Positions 12,930-21,331 of a stretch of DNA of 23,820 nt are shown here, piece after piece; positions within the stretch are counted from its first letter, which is position 1, and every line of letters starts with the position of its first letter. Origin of the DNA: UBA724 sp049596815 (GTDB taxonomy: Bacteria > Bacteroidota > Bacteroidia > Flavobacteriales > Flavobacteriaceae). The DNA lies in the NCBI GenBank assembly GCA_049596815.1, contig JBMYLY010000021.1, positions 1-23,820 on the forward strand, written 5' to 3'. The notes beneath the pieces are model-generated. The model had not been told where the DNA came from. It did no database searches and saw nothing but the letters and a program-made list of their open reading frames with translations. Made by a program: the position numbers and the translations under genes.

Positions 12930-15173
12930 CTACTTGTTCACCGGCACATGTTCTGTCAGATAGCGTGTCATCAATGTATATAAATGTCGTCGGGTGTTTT
13001 TGCCTTCATAAATTCCGTGCGAGCGGTTGGGATAGGCCATCATGTCAAAAGGTTTGTTGTGTTTGATTAACTCATTGGCCACCAGTTCCAAACTTTGGTA
13101 GTGGACATTGTCATCTCCGGTTCCGTGTACAATCAGTAGGTTGCCTTCCAAGTTTTTGGCATGGGTCACCGCAGCACCGGCCTCGTAGTCTTCTGGGTTT
13201 TCTTGAGGCAGCCCCATATAGCGTTCCTGATAGATATTGTCATAGATACGAAAATCCGACACTGGCGCCACAGCCATGCCTGTACCAAACACCTCTGGGT
13301 ATTGGAACATCAGGTTGAGGGTGGAACTACCGCCGCCACTCCAGCCCCATACCGCGGTGCGCTCAGCGTCCATATATGGGATTTTTAAAACTTCTTGTGC
13401 GGCTTGTGCTTGGTCCAAAATATTGAGCACACCTACTTTGCGATAGATGCTTTTGCGCCATTCACTTCCTTTTAGGCATGGCGTGCCACGGTTGTCCAAA
13501 TCGACCACCACATAGCCCATTTGGGCCAACATGATGTTCCACATTCCGATAAAGGTATCAGTGGCCATCTGACTCCAAGGTTCGCCATAGACATGAAACA
13601 CCACAGGGTATTTTTTGTCTGGGTCAAAATCAGTGGGTTTGACAATGCGGATGTCAATGTTTTGCCCCGAGGGAGTGTTCACCTCTATAAATTCCACTTC
13701 AGGTAAATCTAGGTTTTCTAAAGTGGCTGAAAAACCTTCGTTAGACACCAAGTTTTTGAGTGTTTGGTGGTCGGGCAGGCGTACCAAATCCACGGTCATG
13801 GGTTGCAGGACAGCGTTGTGAAAATGCAAAGCATAGTTGCCCTTGGGTGCAATGCTGTAGCGGTTGAGTCCGTCCATGCCCTCGGGGGTAAGGCGTTCTG
13901 CTTTTCCTTTTCCATCCAAAGACACCCTGTACAAAAAGCGTTGGGTGCTGTTGCTCGGAGACGCATGATAATACATATGGGCATCACTTGTGCCTATCAA
14001 AGAGGCTACATCGTAGTCGCCGGGAGTCAACAAGGTTTTTTTACCGTTTTTAAGCGCAACCTTATACACATGCCTCCAGCCATCTGTTTCGTTGAGGCGC
14101 AAAAAAGCCTTGCCCTCATCGACCACATAGACCAAGTTTTCCTTGCGTTCACGCGAGGAGGCGTCAGGTACTTTGATGTCTATCCAAGTGTCCTCATGCT
14201 CCTCATAGACCAATCGGAGTTTTTTGTTTTGGGTGTTGTAGACATATATTTTTAAATGGTTTTGGTGGCGGTTGATCTGCTGAATCAACAGTTGATTTTT
14301 GTCGATCCATTGCATGCCGGGTAGGTAGTTTTGCACCGCATCCCCTGGTACGGCTATCCAATGGGTTTGTTGGGTGTTGATATCTACAACTCCCACTTTG
14401 GCAGCAGAAGGGTCATCCCCCGCTTTGGGGTAGCGCAAGGGAATGGGGCGGGAATAAATATCATCGGTGTTGTTGATCATATAAAAGGTGCCAATGCTAC
14501 TGGCGTCTATGTGCCAATAGGCAATGGCAGTCCCGTTGGGGTTCCACCGAAATCCATCACGACAGTTAAATTCTTCCTCGTAGGCCCAGTCAAAGGTACC
14601 ATTGATGATGTCGCCACCTCCGCTGGTGGTGAGTTGGGTGGTGTTTCCGTTATTGAGGTTTTCCACGTAGAGGTTTAGATCTTGCACATAGGCCACTTGG
14701 GTATTGTCGTCCGAAAACTTGGCAAACATCAGGGTGGATTCTGGGAATTGTGCGCCTATTTGGGTGAGGCTTTGCGATGCGAGGTCATACACCCAATAAT
14801 CGCCTCTTGTATTGGCACGCCACACACGTGCGCTGTTGGTGAAAAGCAGCATCTTGGATTCGTCTTTGGAAAAGCTAAACTGCTCCACGTACAAGGGCCC
14901 CGAAGCACCTTGGGGGGTCAGCAGTTCGGGTGTTAAGAGGGTTTCTTGGGCGCCGCTTTCCATATGGTGTTTGATGACAAACTGCTTTCCATATCGATTG
15001 CGTTCTACTTGCACATATTCCACACCGTTAGCCATCCACTGAACGGGGGTTAGGCGCTCTTCTCTAAAATCGCTGGTGGTGTAGATGCGATCCAACGTCA
15101 CTTTGGACAGGTCTTGACCCATGCATTTTTGAATCCAAAAAATGGCAATAAGAGCTAGAAAATATTTTTGCAT
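12930..15173 (-). CDS. Secreted S9B (DPP IV family) serine peptidase
   Basis: 747 aa. Signal peptide 1-19 (IQKCMG/Q). An eight-bladed propeller (about 40-480) is followed by an alpha/beta hydrolase domain. Catalytic triad by position: Ser612 in GWSGGGS, Asp687 in GTGDDNVHY, His719 in RSHGIYE. The spacing is near that of mammalian DPP IV (630, 708, 740). The double-Glu motif that holds the substrate N-terminus is DWAYEEEF (Glu199-201), so removal of N-terminal dipeptides (X-Pro or X-Ala) is expected, in the periplasm or on the surface. The nucleophile elbow is GWSGGG instead of GWSYGG. It lies 11 bp after msrA and is the last gene of the secA-side operon. Confidence 0.94.
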   Translation of the reverse strand: MQKYFLALIAIFWIQKCMGQDLSKVTLDRIYTTSDFREERLTPVQWMANGVEYVQVERNRYGKQFVIKHHMESGAQETLLTPELLTPQGASGPLYVEQFSFSKDESKMLLFTNSARVWRANTRGDYWVYDLASQSLTQIGAQFPESTLMFAKFSDDNTQVAYVQDLNLYVENLNNGNTTQLTTSGGGDIINGTFDWAYEEEFNCRDGFRWNPNGTAIAYWHIDASSIGTFYMINNTDDIYSRPIPLRYPKAGDDPSAAKVGVVDINTQQTHWIAVPGDAVQNYLPGMQWIDKNQLLIQQINRHQNHLKIYVYNTQNKKLRLVYEEHEDTWIDIKVPDASSRERKENLVYVVDEGKAFLRLNETDGWRHVYKVALKNGKKTLLTPGDYDVASLIGTSDAHMYYHASPSNSTQRFLYRVSLDGKGKAERLTPEGMDGLNRYSIAPKGNYALHFHNAVLQPMTVDLVRLPDHQTLKNLVSNEGFSATLENLDLPEVEFIEVNTPSGQNIDIRIVKPTDFDPDKKYPVVFHVYGEPWSQMATDTFIGMWNIMLAQMGYVVVDLDNRGTPCLKGSEWRKSIYRKVGVLNILDQAQAAQEVLKIPYMDAERTAVWGWSGGGSSTLNLMFQYPEVFGTGMAVAPVSDFRIYDNIYQERYMGLPQENPEDYEAGAAVTHAKNLEGNLLIVHGTGDDNVHYQSLELVANELIKHNKPFDMMAYPNRSHGIYEGKNTRRHLYTLMTRYLTEHVPVNK

Positions 15174-15184
15174 GATGGCGTGTT

Positions 15185-15844
15185 TTATTTTAGTAGTTCA
15201 GGAAAGCGCGCTTTAAAGCGGTTGATTCTCGGAATGGACACCGCTTGCACGTAGGGGTGATTGGGATTTCTTTTTTCGTAATCTTGATGGTAGTCTTCAG
15301 CGACATAAAATTTCTCAAACGGACTGACTTCAGTCACGATGGGTGTTGGGTACACTTTGTCGGCAGTCAGTTGTTCGATATAGTTTTTGATGATGGTTTT
15401 TTCGTCTTCATTTTGATAAAACGCAATCGACCGGTATTGGGTACCGTAGTCAGGGCCTTGGCGGTTTGGGGTGGTGGGGTCGTGGGAACCGAAAAACACC
15501 TCTACCAAGGTTTTAAAATCGACCACTTTGGGGTCATAAAACACCTGAACGGTTTCGGCATGGCCCGTTCGCCCCGTACCGATTTGTTGGTAGTTAGGGT
15601 TTTTTGTTGTGCCTCCTGCATAGCCCGAAACGGCCTCTTGGACGCCTAGAACACTTTCAAACACAGCTTCCACACACCAAAAACACCCTGATGCAAAATA
15701 GGCGGTTTGGTATGCTTGCAATGCACTGTCGGTTGGACTTCCTACAGGGTTTGGGTTGTCCACAGGCTTAGGGGGTGCCAACTGGCATGCCGATGTGGAT
15801 AGGGTGCCAAGAATGGCAAAACAAAGGATGAAAACCTTCTTCAT
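15185..15844 (-). CDS. msrA: Peptide methionine sulfoxide reductase MsrA, lipoprotein form
   Basis: 219 aa. It reduces methionine-S-sulfoxide in proteins. The core starts with the catalytic GCFWC (53-57, catalytic Cys54) in ASGCFWCVEAVFE, then VSGYAGG, and the substrate region GHAETVQVFYDP and GPDYGTQYRS. The N-terminus is a lipoprotein signal peptide with lipobox STSAC (Cys20) and a proline-rich linker (21-40), so the enzyme should be anchored on the periplasmic side, repairing exported proteins. No MsrB domain is fused or adjacent. It lies between the glycosyltransferase (20 bp upstream) and the S9 peptidase (11 bp downstream). Confidence 0.95.
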   Translation of the reverse strand: MKKVFILCFAILGTLSTSACQLAPPKPVDNPNPVGSPTDSALQAYQTAYFASGCFWCVEAVFESVLGVQEAVSGYAGGTTKNPNYQQIGTGRTGHAETVQVFYDPKVVDFKTLVEVFFGSHDPTTPNRQGPDYGTQYRSIAFYQNEDEKTIIKNYIEQLTADKVYPTPIVTEVSPFEKFYVAEDYHQDYEKRNPNHPYVQAVSIPRINRFKARFPELLK

Positions 15845-15864
15845 GGGGTCAATTTTTCACTAAT

Positions 15865-16974
15865 CTACAAAGATTGTGCGAAACCGACCAACTTGTCCCC
15901 AAACCCAGACCATGTTCTTGTTTTTTTAAGCTCCAAAAATGCTTTTGCGCTGGGTTTTTCCCATGACAAACAAGTGAGTAGTCCAGTGGTTATGGCTTCG
16001 CTTGTGGGTTCAACAATATGTGCAAAGGGTTTTTCTAAGCCTTCTGCCAATCCGCCGACTTGGGTCACCAAGGTCGGGCGTTCAAAATGCATGGCCATCG
16101 GACTGATGCCACTTTGGCTGGCAGTTCGATAGGGCTGTACCACCCAATCGCAAGCTCCAAACCAAGTAGGCAGGTCGTTGTTGGGCACAAAATGGGGGTG
16201 AAAACTCACTTGGTCGGTGATTTCCAATTCGTGGCAACGCTTTAACAAAGGTTTTAAAGGAATATAGGGTTCTCCCACGACCAAGACTTTGATTTGAGGA
16301 TGTTGTTTTTTTAGGGCAGGGATGCTTTCCAACAACAAATCCACGCCTTTGTATTTGCGGATGAGTCCAAAAAACAAAAGTACAGGTGCGTCGGGGTCCA
16401 ATCCCAATGCTTGGCGTGCAGTTTTTTGGTCTATGGGTTTGGGTAGCTCGGGGTTGATGGGGTGGGTGCACACGATTCCGGGTTTTTGGACTTGTTTGTC
16501 CAACTGATTTTTGACCTGATCGGAAAGGCAAATCACACCATCTACTTCTTTTAAAAACAAAGACATGACCCCCGAATCAAACCATGTTGATTCATGCCCA
16601 CGGGCATTGTCTACCAATGTCAATTTTTTTATGCCCTTGCCCAAAGCACGTGCGACAGTTCCGAAACAAGGTGCCAAAAAAGGCATCCAATACCTAAAAA
16701 GAACCCATTCTGGTTTAAGAGATTTGATGTATTGAGCGGTTTTATACCAACTTACGGGGTTGAGGCTGTGCAATCGGCGTTCTATGGAAAGCGCCCCGGG
16801 TCGGGGTCCATTCACAAACTGTGTCTTTCCGGGAAACAAAAATTGAGGATAAAGGACTTCAAAACTCACCATGTGGACTTCTTTGCCCATATCCATCAAG
16901 GCCTGTGCGAGGGCTTCGTTGGTATCAGCGATGCCACCCCGATATGGATATGCGGGTCCGACAATGACGATCAT
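15865..16974 (-). CDS. Glycosyltransferase family 4-type protein
   Basis: 369 aa, GT-B fold. The N-terminal domain begins IVIVGPAYPYRGGIADTNEALA, with a Gly-rich acceptor loop. The C-terminal domain has FFGLIRKYKG (201-210) and VQPYRTASQSGISPMAMHFERP (about 280-300). In standard GT4 enzymes the latter region carries ExxxxxxxE; here the first Glu is replaced by Gln in ASQSG (285-289), which I recall as usual in this Bacteroidota subfamily. It likely transfers a sugar from a nucleotide-sugar to a surface glycan or lipid; the acceptor is unknown. Start chosen at 16974, whose ATG shares ATGA with the secA stop; an ATG 7 codons upstream is less likely. Confidence 0.85.
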   Translation of the reverse strand: MIVIVGPAYPYRGGIADTNEALAQALMDMGKEVHMVSFEVLYPQFLFPGKTQFVNGPRPGALSIERRLHSLNPVSWYKTAQYIKSLKPEWVLFRYWMPFLAPCFGTVARALGKGIKKLTLVDNARGHESTWFDSGVMSLFLKEVDGVICLSDQVKNQLDKQVQKPGIVCTHPINPELPKPIDQKTARQALGLDPDAPVLLFFGLIRKYKGVDLLLESIPALKKQHPQIKVLVVGEPYIPLKPLLKRCHELEITDQVSFHPHFVPNNDLPTWFGACDWVVQPYRTASQSGISPMAMHFERPTLVTQVGGLAEGLEKPFAHIVEPTSEAITTGLLTCLSWEKPSAKAFLELKKTRTWSGFGDKLVGFAQSL

Positions 16975-19900
16975 GACGGATCGGCCAGCACCCATTCGCC
17001 TTTGGCTAACAAAGGCTCGGCCTGTTTGAATTTTACAGTTTTACGCTCTCCAGAAACCACGTGTAGAATCTCCACCCGCTCGTTTCGCCCTATTTTACGG
17101 GTGTCGCGCACCACCGTTTCCACCGTTTGAGGTGCTCTGCTAGCACCCGCACCCACTTGTCGGTTGCGCATGGCCATTTCGTCGCTGTTGAGTACTTCCT
17201 CTTTGGAAGTTTCTACCTTTTGTTTGCGTCGTACGCTGCGGGCCTCGCGGATGGGATTGGCCTCACGGGCAGGAAGTTCGCCTTTAAACAAGAAAGAGAT
17301 AATCTCACGATTGACTTTGTCCATCAATTCTCGAAACAGCTCAAAGGCTTCGAATTTGTAAATCAACAAGGGGTCTTTTTGTTCGTGGACAGCCAATTGG
17401 ACAGACTGCTTGAGTTCGTCCATCTTGCGCAAGTGCTCTTTCCAAGACTCGTCTATGATGGCCAAACTGATGTTTTTCTCAAAATCATCAATCAGTTGTT
17501 TGCCTTCCGATTCGTAAGCGTTTTTCAGATTGGTCACCACATTGAGTGTTTTTACACCATCTGTAAACGGCACCACAATGCGCTCAAACTTGTTGCTGGG
17601 GTTTTCATACACGTCCTTGACCACAGGAAATACCTGTAGGGCGCTTTGTTGCATTTTAAGTTGAAAACGCTCATAAGCTGCTGTATAAACTTCATCTACC
17701 AACGTATTTGGGTCTTGGCCTTCAAAGGCTTCTGCGGAAACTGGTGAACTTATAGAGAAATAGCGAATCAGTTCAAACTCAAAATTCTTAAAGTCTTTGG
17801 CTTCTTTGTTAGTCTGAACGATGGTTTCCGCTGTGTCGTAAATCATATTGGCAATATCGACCTTGAGGCGTTGCCCTTTGAGTGCGTGTTTACGTCTTTT
17901 GTAAACGACCTCACGCTGGGCATTCATCACATCGTCGTATTCCAACAAACGTTTGCGTATGCCAAAGTTGTTTTCTTCTACTTTCTTTTGCGCTCTTTCT
18001 ATGGATTTGGTCATCATTGAGTGTTGGATGACTTCCCCATCTTTGAGTCCCATGCGATCCATCATTTTGGCCACTCTTTCGGAACCAAACAAGCGCATCA
18101 GGTTGTCTTCCAAAGACACATAGAACTGTGAACTTCCCGGGTCACCCTGACGGCCAGAACGACCGCGTAGCTGTCTGTCCACACGACGGGAGTCATGACG
18201 CTCCGTGCCTATGATAGCCAAACCTCCCGCTGTTTTGACTGCCTCATTGATTTTGATATCCGTACCTCGACCTGCCATATTTGTGGCGATGGTTACCACA
18301 CCCGCATGGCCAGCTTCTGCCACCACGTCGGCCTCTTTTTTATGGAGTTTGGCGTTGAGTACGTTGTGTTTGATATTTTGTCGTTGCAACATGCGACTCA
18401 ACAACTCAGAAATTTCAACCGAGGTGGTACCAATAAGGACAGGTCTTCCTTCATTGGAAAGGCGTGTTACCTCTTCTATGACAGCATTGTATTTTTCACG
18501 CTTGGTTTTATAAATCAGGTCGTTTTCGTCATTACGTGCAATGGGTCGGTTGGTAGGGATCTCGACCACATCCAACTCATATATTTCCCAAAACTCACCC
18601 GCTTCAGTGATGGCAGTTCCTGTCATCCCCGCGAGTTTGTTGTACATTCTAAAATAGTTCTGTAGGGTGATGGTGGCAAAAGTTTGGGTCGCTGCTTCGA
18701 TTTTTACATTTTCCTTGGCTTCTATGGCTTGGTGGAGTCCGTCGGAATAACGGCGTCCGTCCATGATACGACCTGTTTGTTCATCCACAATTTTCACCTG
18801 ATTTTCCATGACCACATAAGCCACATCCTTTTCAAAGAGGGTATAGGCTTTAAGCAACTGGTTCATGGTGTGGATGCGTTCACTTTTTACGCTAAAGTCT
18901 TTAAAAAGCTGTTCTTTCTCTTGCGCCTCTGATTCGATTTCAAGCTCTTTACTCTCAATTTTGGCAATTTCTGCACCGATATCCGGGAGTACAAAAAAGT
19001 CAGATGCCTCAGATCCTTTTGAAATCATTTCAACTCCTCTGTCGGTCAACTCGATTTGGTTGTTTTTTTCGTCAATCACAAACAACAAAGCCTCGTCTAC
19101 TTTGGGCATTTCTCTGTTGTTGTCCTGCATATAGTGAGCCTCTGTTTTCTGTAGTAACTGGCGTACCCCTTCTTGGCTTAAAAACTTAATCAAGGCTTTG
19201 TTTTTGGGCAAACCTCTAAAAGCGCGGAGCAGTAAGAATCCACCGTCTTTTGTATCGCCAGCGGCAATGAGTTTTTTAGCCTCTGCCAATATAGAAGTGA
19301 TGTTTTGTCGTTGTTCTTGAACCAGTTGTGCGACTTTGGGCTTTAATTGGTTAAACTCGTGACGGTCACCTTCGGGAACGGGTCCGGAGATAATCAGCGG
19401 GGTTCGTGCATCGTCTATCAATACAGAGTCTACCTCATCTACGATGGCAAAGTTGTGAGGGCGCTGTACCAAATCATCGCTGGCATGGGCCATATTGTCC
19501 CTCAGGTAGTCAAACCCAAATTCGTTGTTGGTGCCGTAGGTAATGTCTGCAGTATAGGCTTTTCGACGTGCTGCAGAATTGGGTGGGTGGTGGTCGATGC
19601 AATCTACGGTGAGGCCATGAAACTGAAACAAAGGTGCCATCCATGCGCTGTCGCGTTTGGCAAGGTAGTCATTGACAGTCACCAAATGGACGCCATTTCC
19701 GGTGAGTGCATTCAAATATACAGGTAGGGTAGCCACCAAGGTTTTTCCCTCCCCGGTTTGCATTTCTCCAATTTTACCCTGATGGAGTACAATTCCGCCT
19801 ATGAGTTGGACATCGTAATGTACCATGTCCCAAGTGACTTGTTTGCCTGCCGCATCCCAAGCGTTGGACCACTTGGCGGTGTCTCCTTGGATAGAGACAA

Positions 19901-20336
19901 AATCGTTTTCTGCAGAGAGTTCACGGTCAAAGGCTGTGGCTTGAACTTCTAAGGTCGTATTATTGGCAAAGCGCTTGGCAGTTTCTTTGACCACAGCAAA
20001 TGCCTGCGGTAATAGTCGATCCAAGAGTGTGGAAACGGCGTGTTGGCTGTCTTTTTCCAACGCGTCAATCTGCTGATAGAGACGGTCTTTTTCGTCTATG
20101 TTTTCTAGGGATTCAATTTCTTGGTTTAGGTCTTGAATCTGTTGGTTAAAAGGTGCACGCACTTCGGCGATCTGGGACTTGAAGTCAGCGGTTTTCTGGC
20201 GTAGGTCATCGTGGGAGAGTGCTTCAAGTTTGTTTTCTTCTTGGAGAACAAGATCCACAAGGGGGCGCACAGCACCTATGTCTTTTTTGGATTTATCTCC
20301 TACAAAAACTTTTAAGATGTTGTTGAGTAAGCTCAT
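16971..20336 (-). CDS. secA: Preprotein translocase ATPase SecA
   Basis: 1121 aa, longer than E. coli SecA (901) as usual for Bacteroidota. It drives unfolded preproteins through SecYEG. Walker A MQTGEGKT (192-199), DEVD box (300-303), then the preprotein cross-linking domain, NBD2 (VLIGTTSVEISELLS; TNMAGRGTDIKI; GRSGRQGDPG) and the helical scaffold. Extra residues lie at about 60-110 (coiled-coil insert in NBD1) and 330-430. The tail ends GEWVLADPS without the CxCxSGxxxxxCC(H) zinc motif, so the SecB/lipid-binding tail is absent. The next gene starts within its stop codon. A TATTTTTG box (20359-20366) lies 22 nt upstream of the ATG. Confidence 0.98.
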   Translation of the reverse strand: MSLLNNILKVFVGDKSKKDIGAVRPLVDLVLQEENKLEALSHDDLRQKTADFKSQIAEVRAPFNQQIQDLNQEIESLENIDEKDRLYQQIDALEKDSQHAVSTLLDRLLPQAFAVVKETAKRFANNTTLEVQATAFDRELSAENDFVSIQGDTAKWSNAWDAAGKQVTWDMVHYDVQLIGGIVLHQGKIGEMQTGEGKTLVATLPVYLNALTGNGVHLVTVNDYLAKRDSAWMAPLFQFHGLTVDCIDHHPPNSAARRKAYTADITYGTNNEFGFDYLRDNMAHASDDLVQRPHNFAIVDEVDSVLIDDARTPLIISGPVPEGDRHEFNQLKPKVAQLVQEQRQNITSILAEAKKLIAAGDTKDGGFLLLRAFRGLPKNKALIKFLSQEGVRQLLQKTEAHYMQDNNREMPKVDEALLFVIDEKNNQIELTDRGVEMISKGSEASDFFVLPDIGAEIAKIESKELEIESEAQEKEQLFKDFSVKSERIHTMNQLLKAYTLFEKDVAYVVMENQVKIVDEQTGRIMDGRRYSDGLHQAIEAKENVKIEAATQTFATITLQNYFRMYNKLAGMTGTAITEAGEFWEIYELDVVEIPTNRPIARNDENDLIYKTKREKYNAVIEEVTRLSNEGRPVLIGTTSVEISELLSRMLQRQNIKHNVLNAKLHKKEADVVAEAGHAGVVTIATNMAGRGTDIKINEAVKTAGGLAIIGTERHDSRRVDRQLRGRSGRQGDPGSSQFYVSLEDNLMRLFGSERVAKMMDRMGLKDGEVIQHSMMTKSIERAQKKVEENNFGIRKRLLEYDDVMNAQREVVYKRRKHALKGQRLKVDIANMIYDTAETIVQTNKEAKDFKNFEFELIRYFSISSPVSAEAFEGQDPNTLVDEVYTAAYERFQLKMQQSALQVFPVVKDVYENPSNKFERIVVPFTDGVKTLNVVTNLKNAYESEGKQLIDDFEKNISLAIIDESWKEHLRKMDELKQSVQLAVHEQKDPLLIYKFEAFELFRELMDKVNREIISFLFKGELPAREANPIREARSVRRKQKVETSKEEVLNSDEMAMRNRQVGAGASRAPQTVETVVRDTRKIGRNERVEILHVVSGERKTVKFKQAEPLLAKGEWVLADPS

Positions 20337-20358
20337 CGAATGTTTCGGACTAAAGCTT

Positions 20359-20385
20359 CAAAAATAAGCAAAAAAAAAGGCTCAA
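20359..20385 (-). promoter_or_regulatory. Putative secA promoter overlapping a terminator
   Basis: Minus strand: TTG (20383-20385), 16 bp, TATTTTTG (20359-20366), 22 nt before the secA ATG. The TTG lies inside the stem and the spacer is the T-run of the terminator at 20370-20395. It would allow secA to restart transcription after the DUF2795 gene. Confidence 0.45.
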
Positions 20386-20395
20386 ATGAGCCTTC
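20370..20395 (-). terminator. Rho-independent terminator between DUF2795 gene and secA
   Basis: Minus-strand reading: AAGGCTCA-TT-TGAGCC stem (GGCTCA 20379-20384 pairs with TGAGCC 20387-20392) followed by TTTTTTTTT (20378-20370). The loop is short; a 5-bp stem with a 4-nt loop is the practical form. It follows the stop of the 74-aa gene by about 20 nt. Confidence 0.75.
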
Positions 20396-20413
20396 CTTAA
20401 ATAAGTTTTGTGT

Positions 20414-20638
20414 CTAATACTCGTCTTCGTTCCACAAGTAATCCTCATCGGTCGGATAGTCAGGCCAGATTTCGTCTATGGATTCATAGATTTCTCCACC
20501 TTCTTCTTCCATGGATTGAAGGTTTTCTACCACTTCTAAAGGCGCACCGGTTCGGATGGCAAAGTCGATCAGTTCGTCTTTATTGGCAGGCCAAGGTGCA
20601 TCACTCAAATAAGAAGCCAATTCTAATGTCCAATACAT
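20414..20638 (-). CDS. DUF2795 domain small protein
   Basis: 74 aa, very acidic. The N-terminal MYWTLELASYLSDAPWPANK and DELIDFAIRTGAPLEVVENL match the DUF2795 pattern (short three-helix protein, with the phrase PWPATKxELIDYAIRTGAPxEVVENLQ). The tail is a run of Glu/Asp/Tyr. The function is not known. In flavobacteria this gene is, to my recollection, often next to secA, as here. It has its own promoter (20660-20689) and a terminator directly after it, so it probably makes an abundant short mRNA with some readthrough into secA. Confidence 0.85.
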   Translation of the reverse strand: MYWTLELASYLSDAPWPANKDELIDFAIRTGAPLEVVENLQSMEEEGGEIYESIDEIWPDYPTDEDYLWNEDEY

Positions 20639-20659
20639 ATCACTGGGGGTTTAGATTTG

Positions 20660-20689
20660 CAAAAATAGATTTTTCGGGAAATTGTGCAA
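20660..20689 (-). promoter_or_regulatory. Promoter of the DUF2795 gene
   Basis: Minus strand: TTG (20687-20689), 19 bp, TATTTTTG (20660-20667). Both elements match the Bacteroidota consensus with good spacing. It ends 21 nt before the ATG at 20638 and begins about 8 nt after the upstream gene stops. Among the best promoter matches in the window. Confidence 0.6.
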
Positions 20690-20697
20690 GAAAAATT

Positions 20698-21246
20698 TCA
20701 GGATTGCGGAATCCACTTAACTTCCTGATTACCAGAATCTTTACAGAATTTTCGCGCCAAACAAAACAAATAGTCCGACAAACGATTGAGGTAAATGATG
20801 ACAATATCGTCCACAAAAGCATTCTTACTAAGAGTAACCGCCAGGCGTTCCGCCCTGCGACACACACATCTTGCTACATGGCAATGGGCCGCCATTGGGT
20901 TGCCTCCGGGCAAAATAAAGTGGGTCATGGGAGGAAGCGTAGCCACGATTTTGTCTATTTGTCGCTCAATCCATTGTACTTCTTCTTGACCGATTTTTTT
21001 TATGGGCAGTTCTGTGTGTTCTGTATCCACAGCCAACATGGCACCCACAACAAACATATGATTCTGAATGTTCTCCAAATCAGATTGTATGCTGGTGTCA
21101 TCAATGGAAGTCGCAATCACACCCAGCCACGCATTGACTTCATCGACAGTGCCGTAGGTTTCTATACGTAAATGACTTTTGGAAACGCGTTCACCTCCAT
21201 ACAAAGAGGTCATGCCTTGATCACCGGTTTTGGTGTAGATTTTCAT
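20698..21246 (-). CDS. PduO-type cob(I)alamin adenosyltransferase
   Basis: 182 aa. It transfers the adenosyl group of ATP to reduced cobalamin, making coenzyme B12. The N-terminal ATP site is TKTGDQGMTSLYGGERVSK (residues 5-23), followed by LRIETYGTVDEVNAWLG. The helix CHVARCVCRRAERLAV carries the conserved Arg/Glu residues, and YLNRLSDYLFCLAR is family-typical. The protein is of normal length and single-domain, with no heme-binding or mutase fusion. No B12-dependent gene or corrinoid transporter lies nearby, but it implies that the organism uses B12, most often for methylmalonyl-CoA mutase. A TACTTTAG box (21294-21301, minus) lies 47 nt before the ATG. Confidence 0.93.
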   Translation of the reverse strand: MKIYTKTGDQGMTSLYGGERVSKSHLRIETYGTVDEVNAWLGVIATSIDDTSIQSDLENIQNHMFVVGAMLAVDTEHTELPIKKIGQEEVQWIERQIDKIVATLPPMTHFILPGGNPMAAHCHVARCVCRRAERLAVTLSKNAFVDDIVIIYLNRLSDYLFCLARKFCKDSGNQEVKWIPQS

Positions 21247-21293
21247 TTTTCTTTTTAGCCATCCAATCTATAGCAGCGACTGGATATTTTTGG

Positions 21294-21301
21294 CTAAAGT
21301 A
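21294..21301 (-). promoter_or_regulatory. Putative -7 box of the adenosyltransferase gene
   Basis: TACTTTAG on the minus strand, with a 47-nt leader before the ATG at 21246. No TTG at the proper distance. The leader is too short for a cobalamin riboswitch and I see none. Confidence 0.3.
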
Positions 21302-21331
21302 AGGAAGATTTGTGTTATAACTGCCTAATAA

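Noticed and set aside
13764..14255. Plus-strand frames inside the S9 peptidase and secA genes (for example 13764-14255, 18195-18665)
   Set aside because: They are antisense shadows of long, motif-complete genes and show no domain of their own.
20410..21171. Long plus-strand open frame (253 codons)
   Set aside because: It runs antisense to the DUF2795 and adenosyltransferase genes, both of which are family-supported; the translated sequence is not protein-like.
21230..21261. Leader peptide MAKKKN before the adenosyltransferase
   Set aside because: A six-codon frame overlapping the real start out of frame; no attenuator structure, so probably chance.
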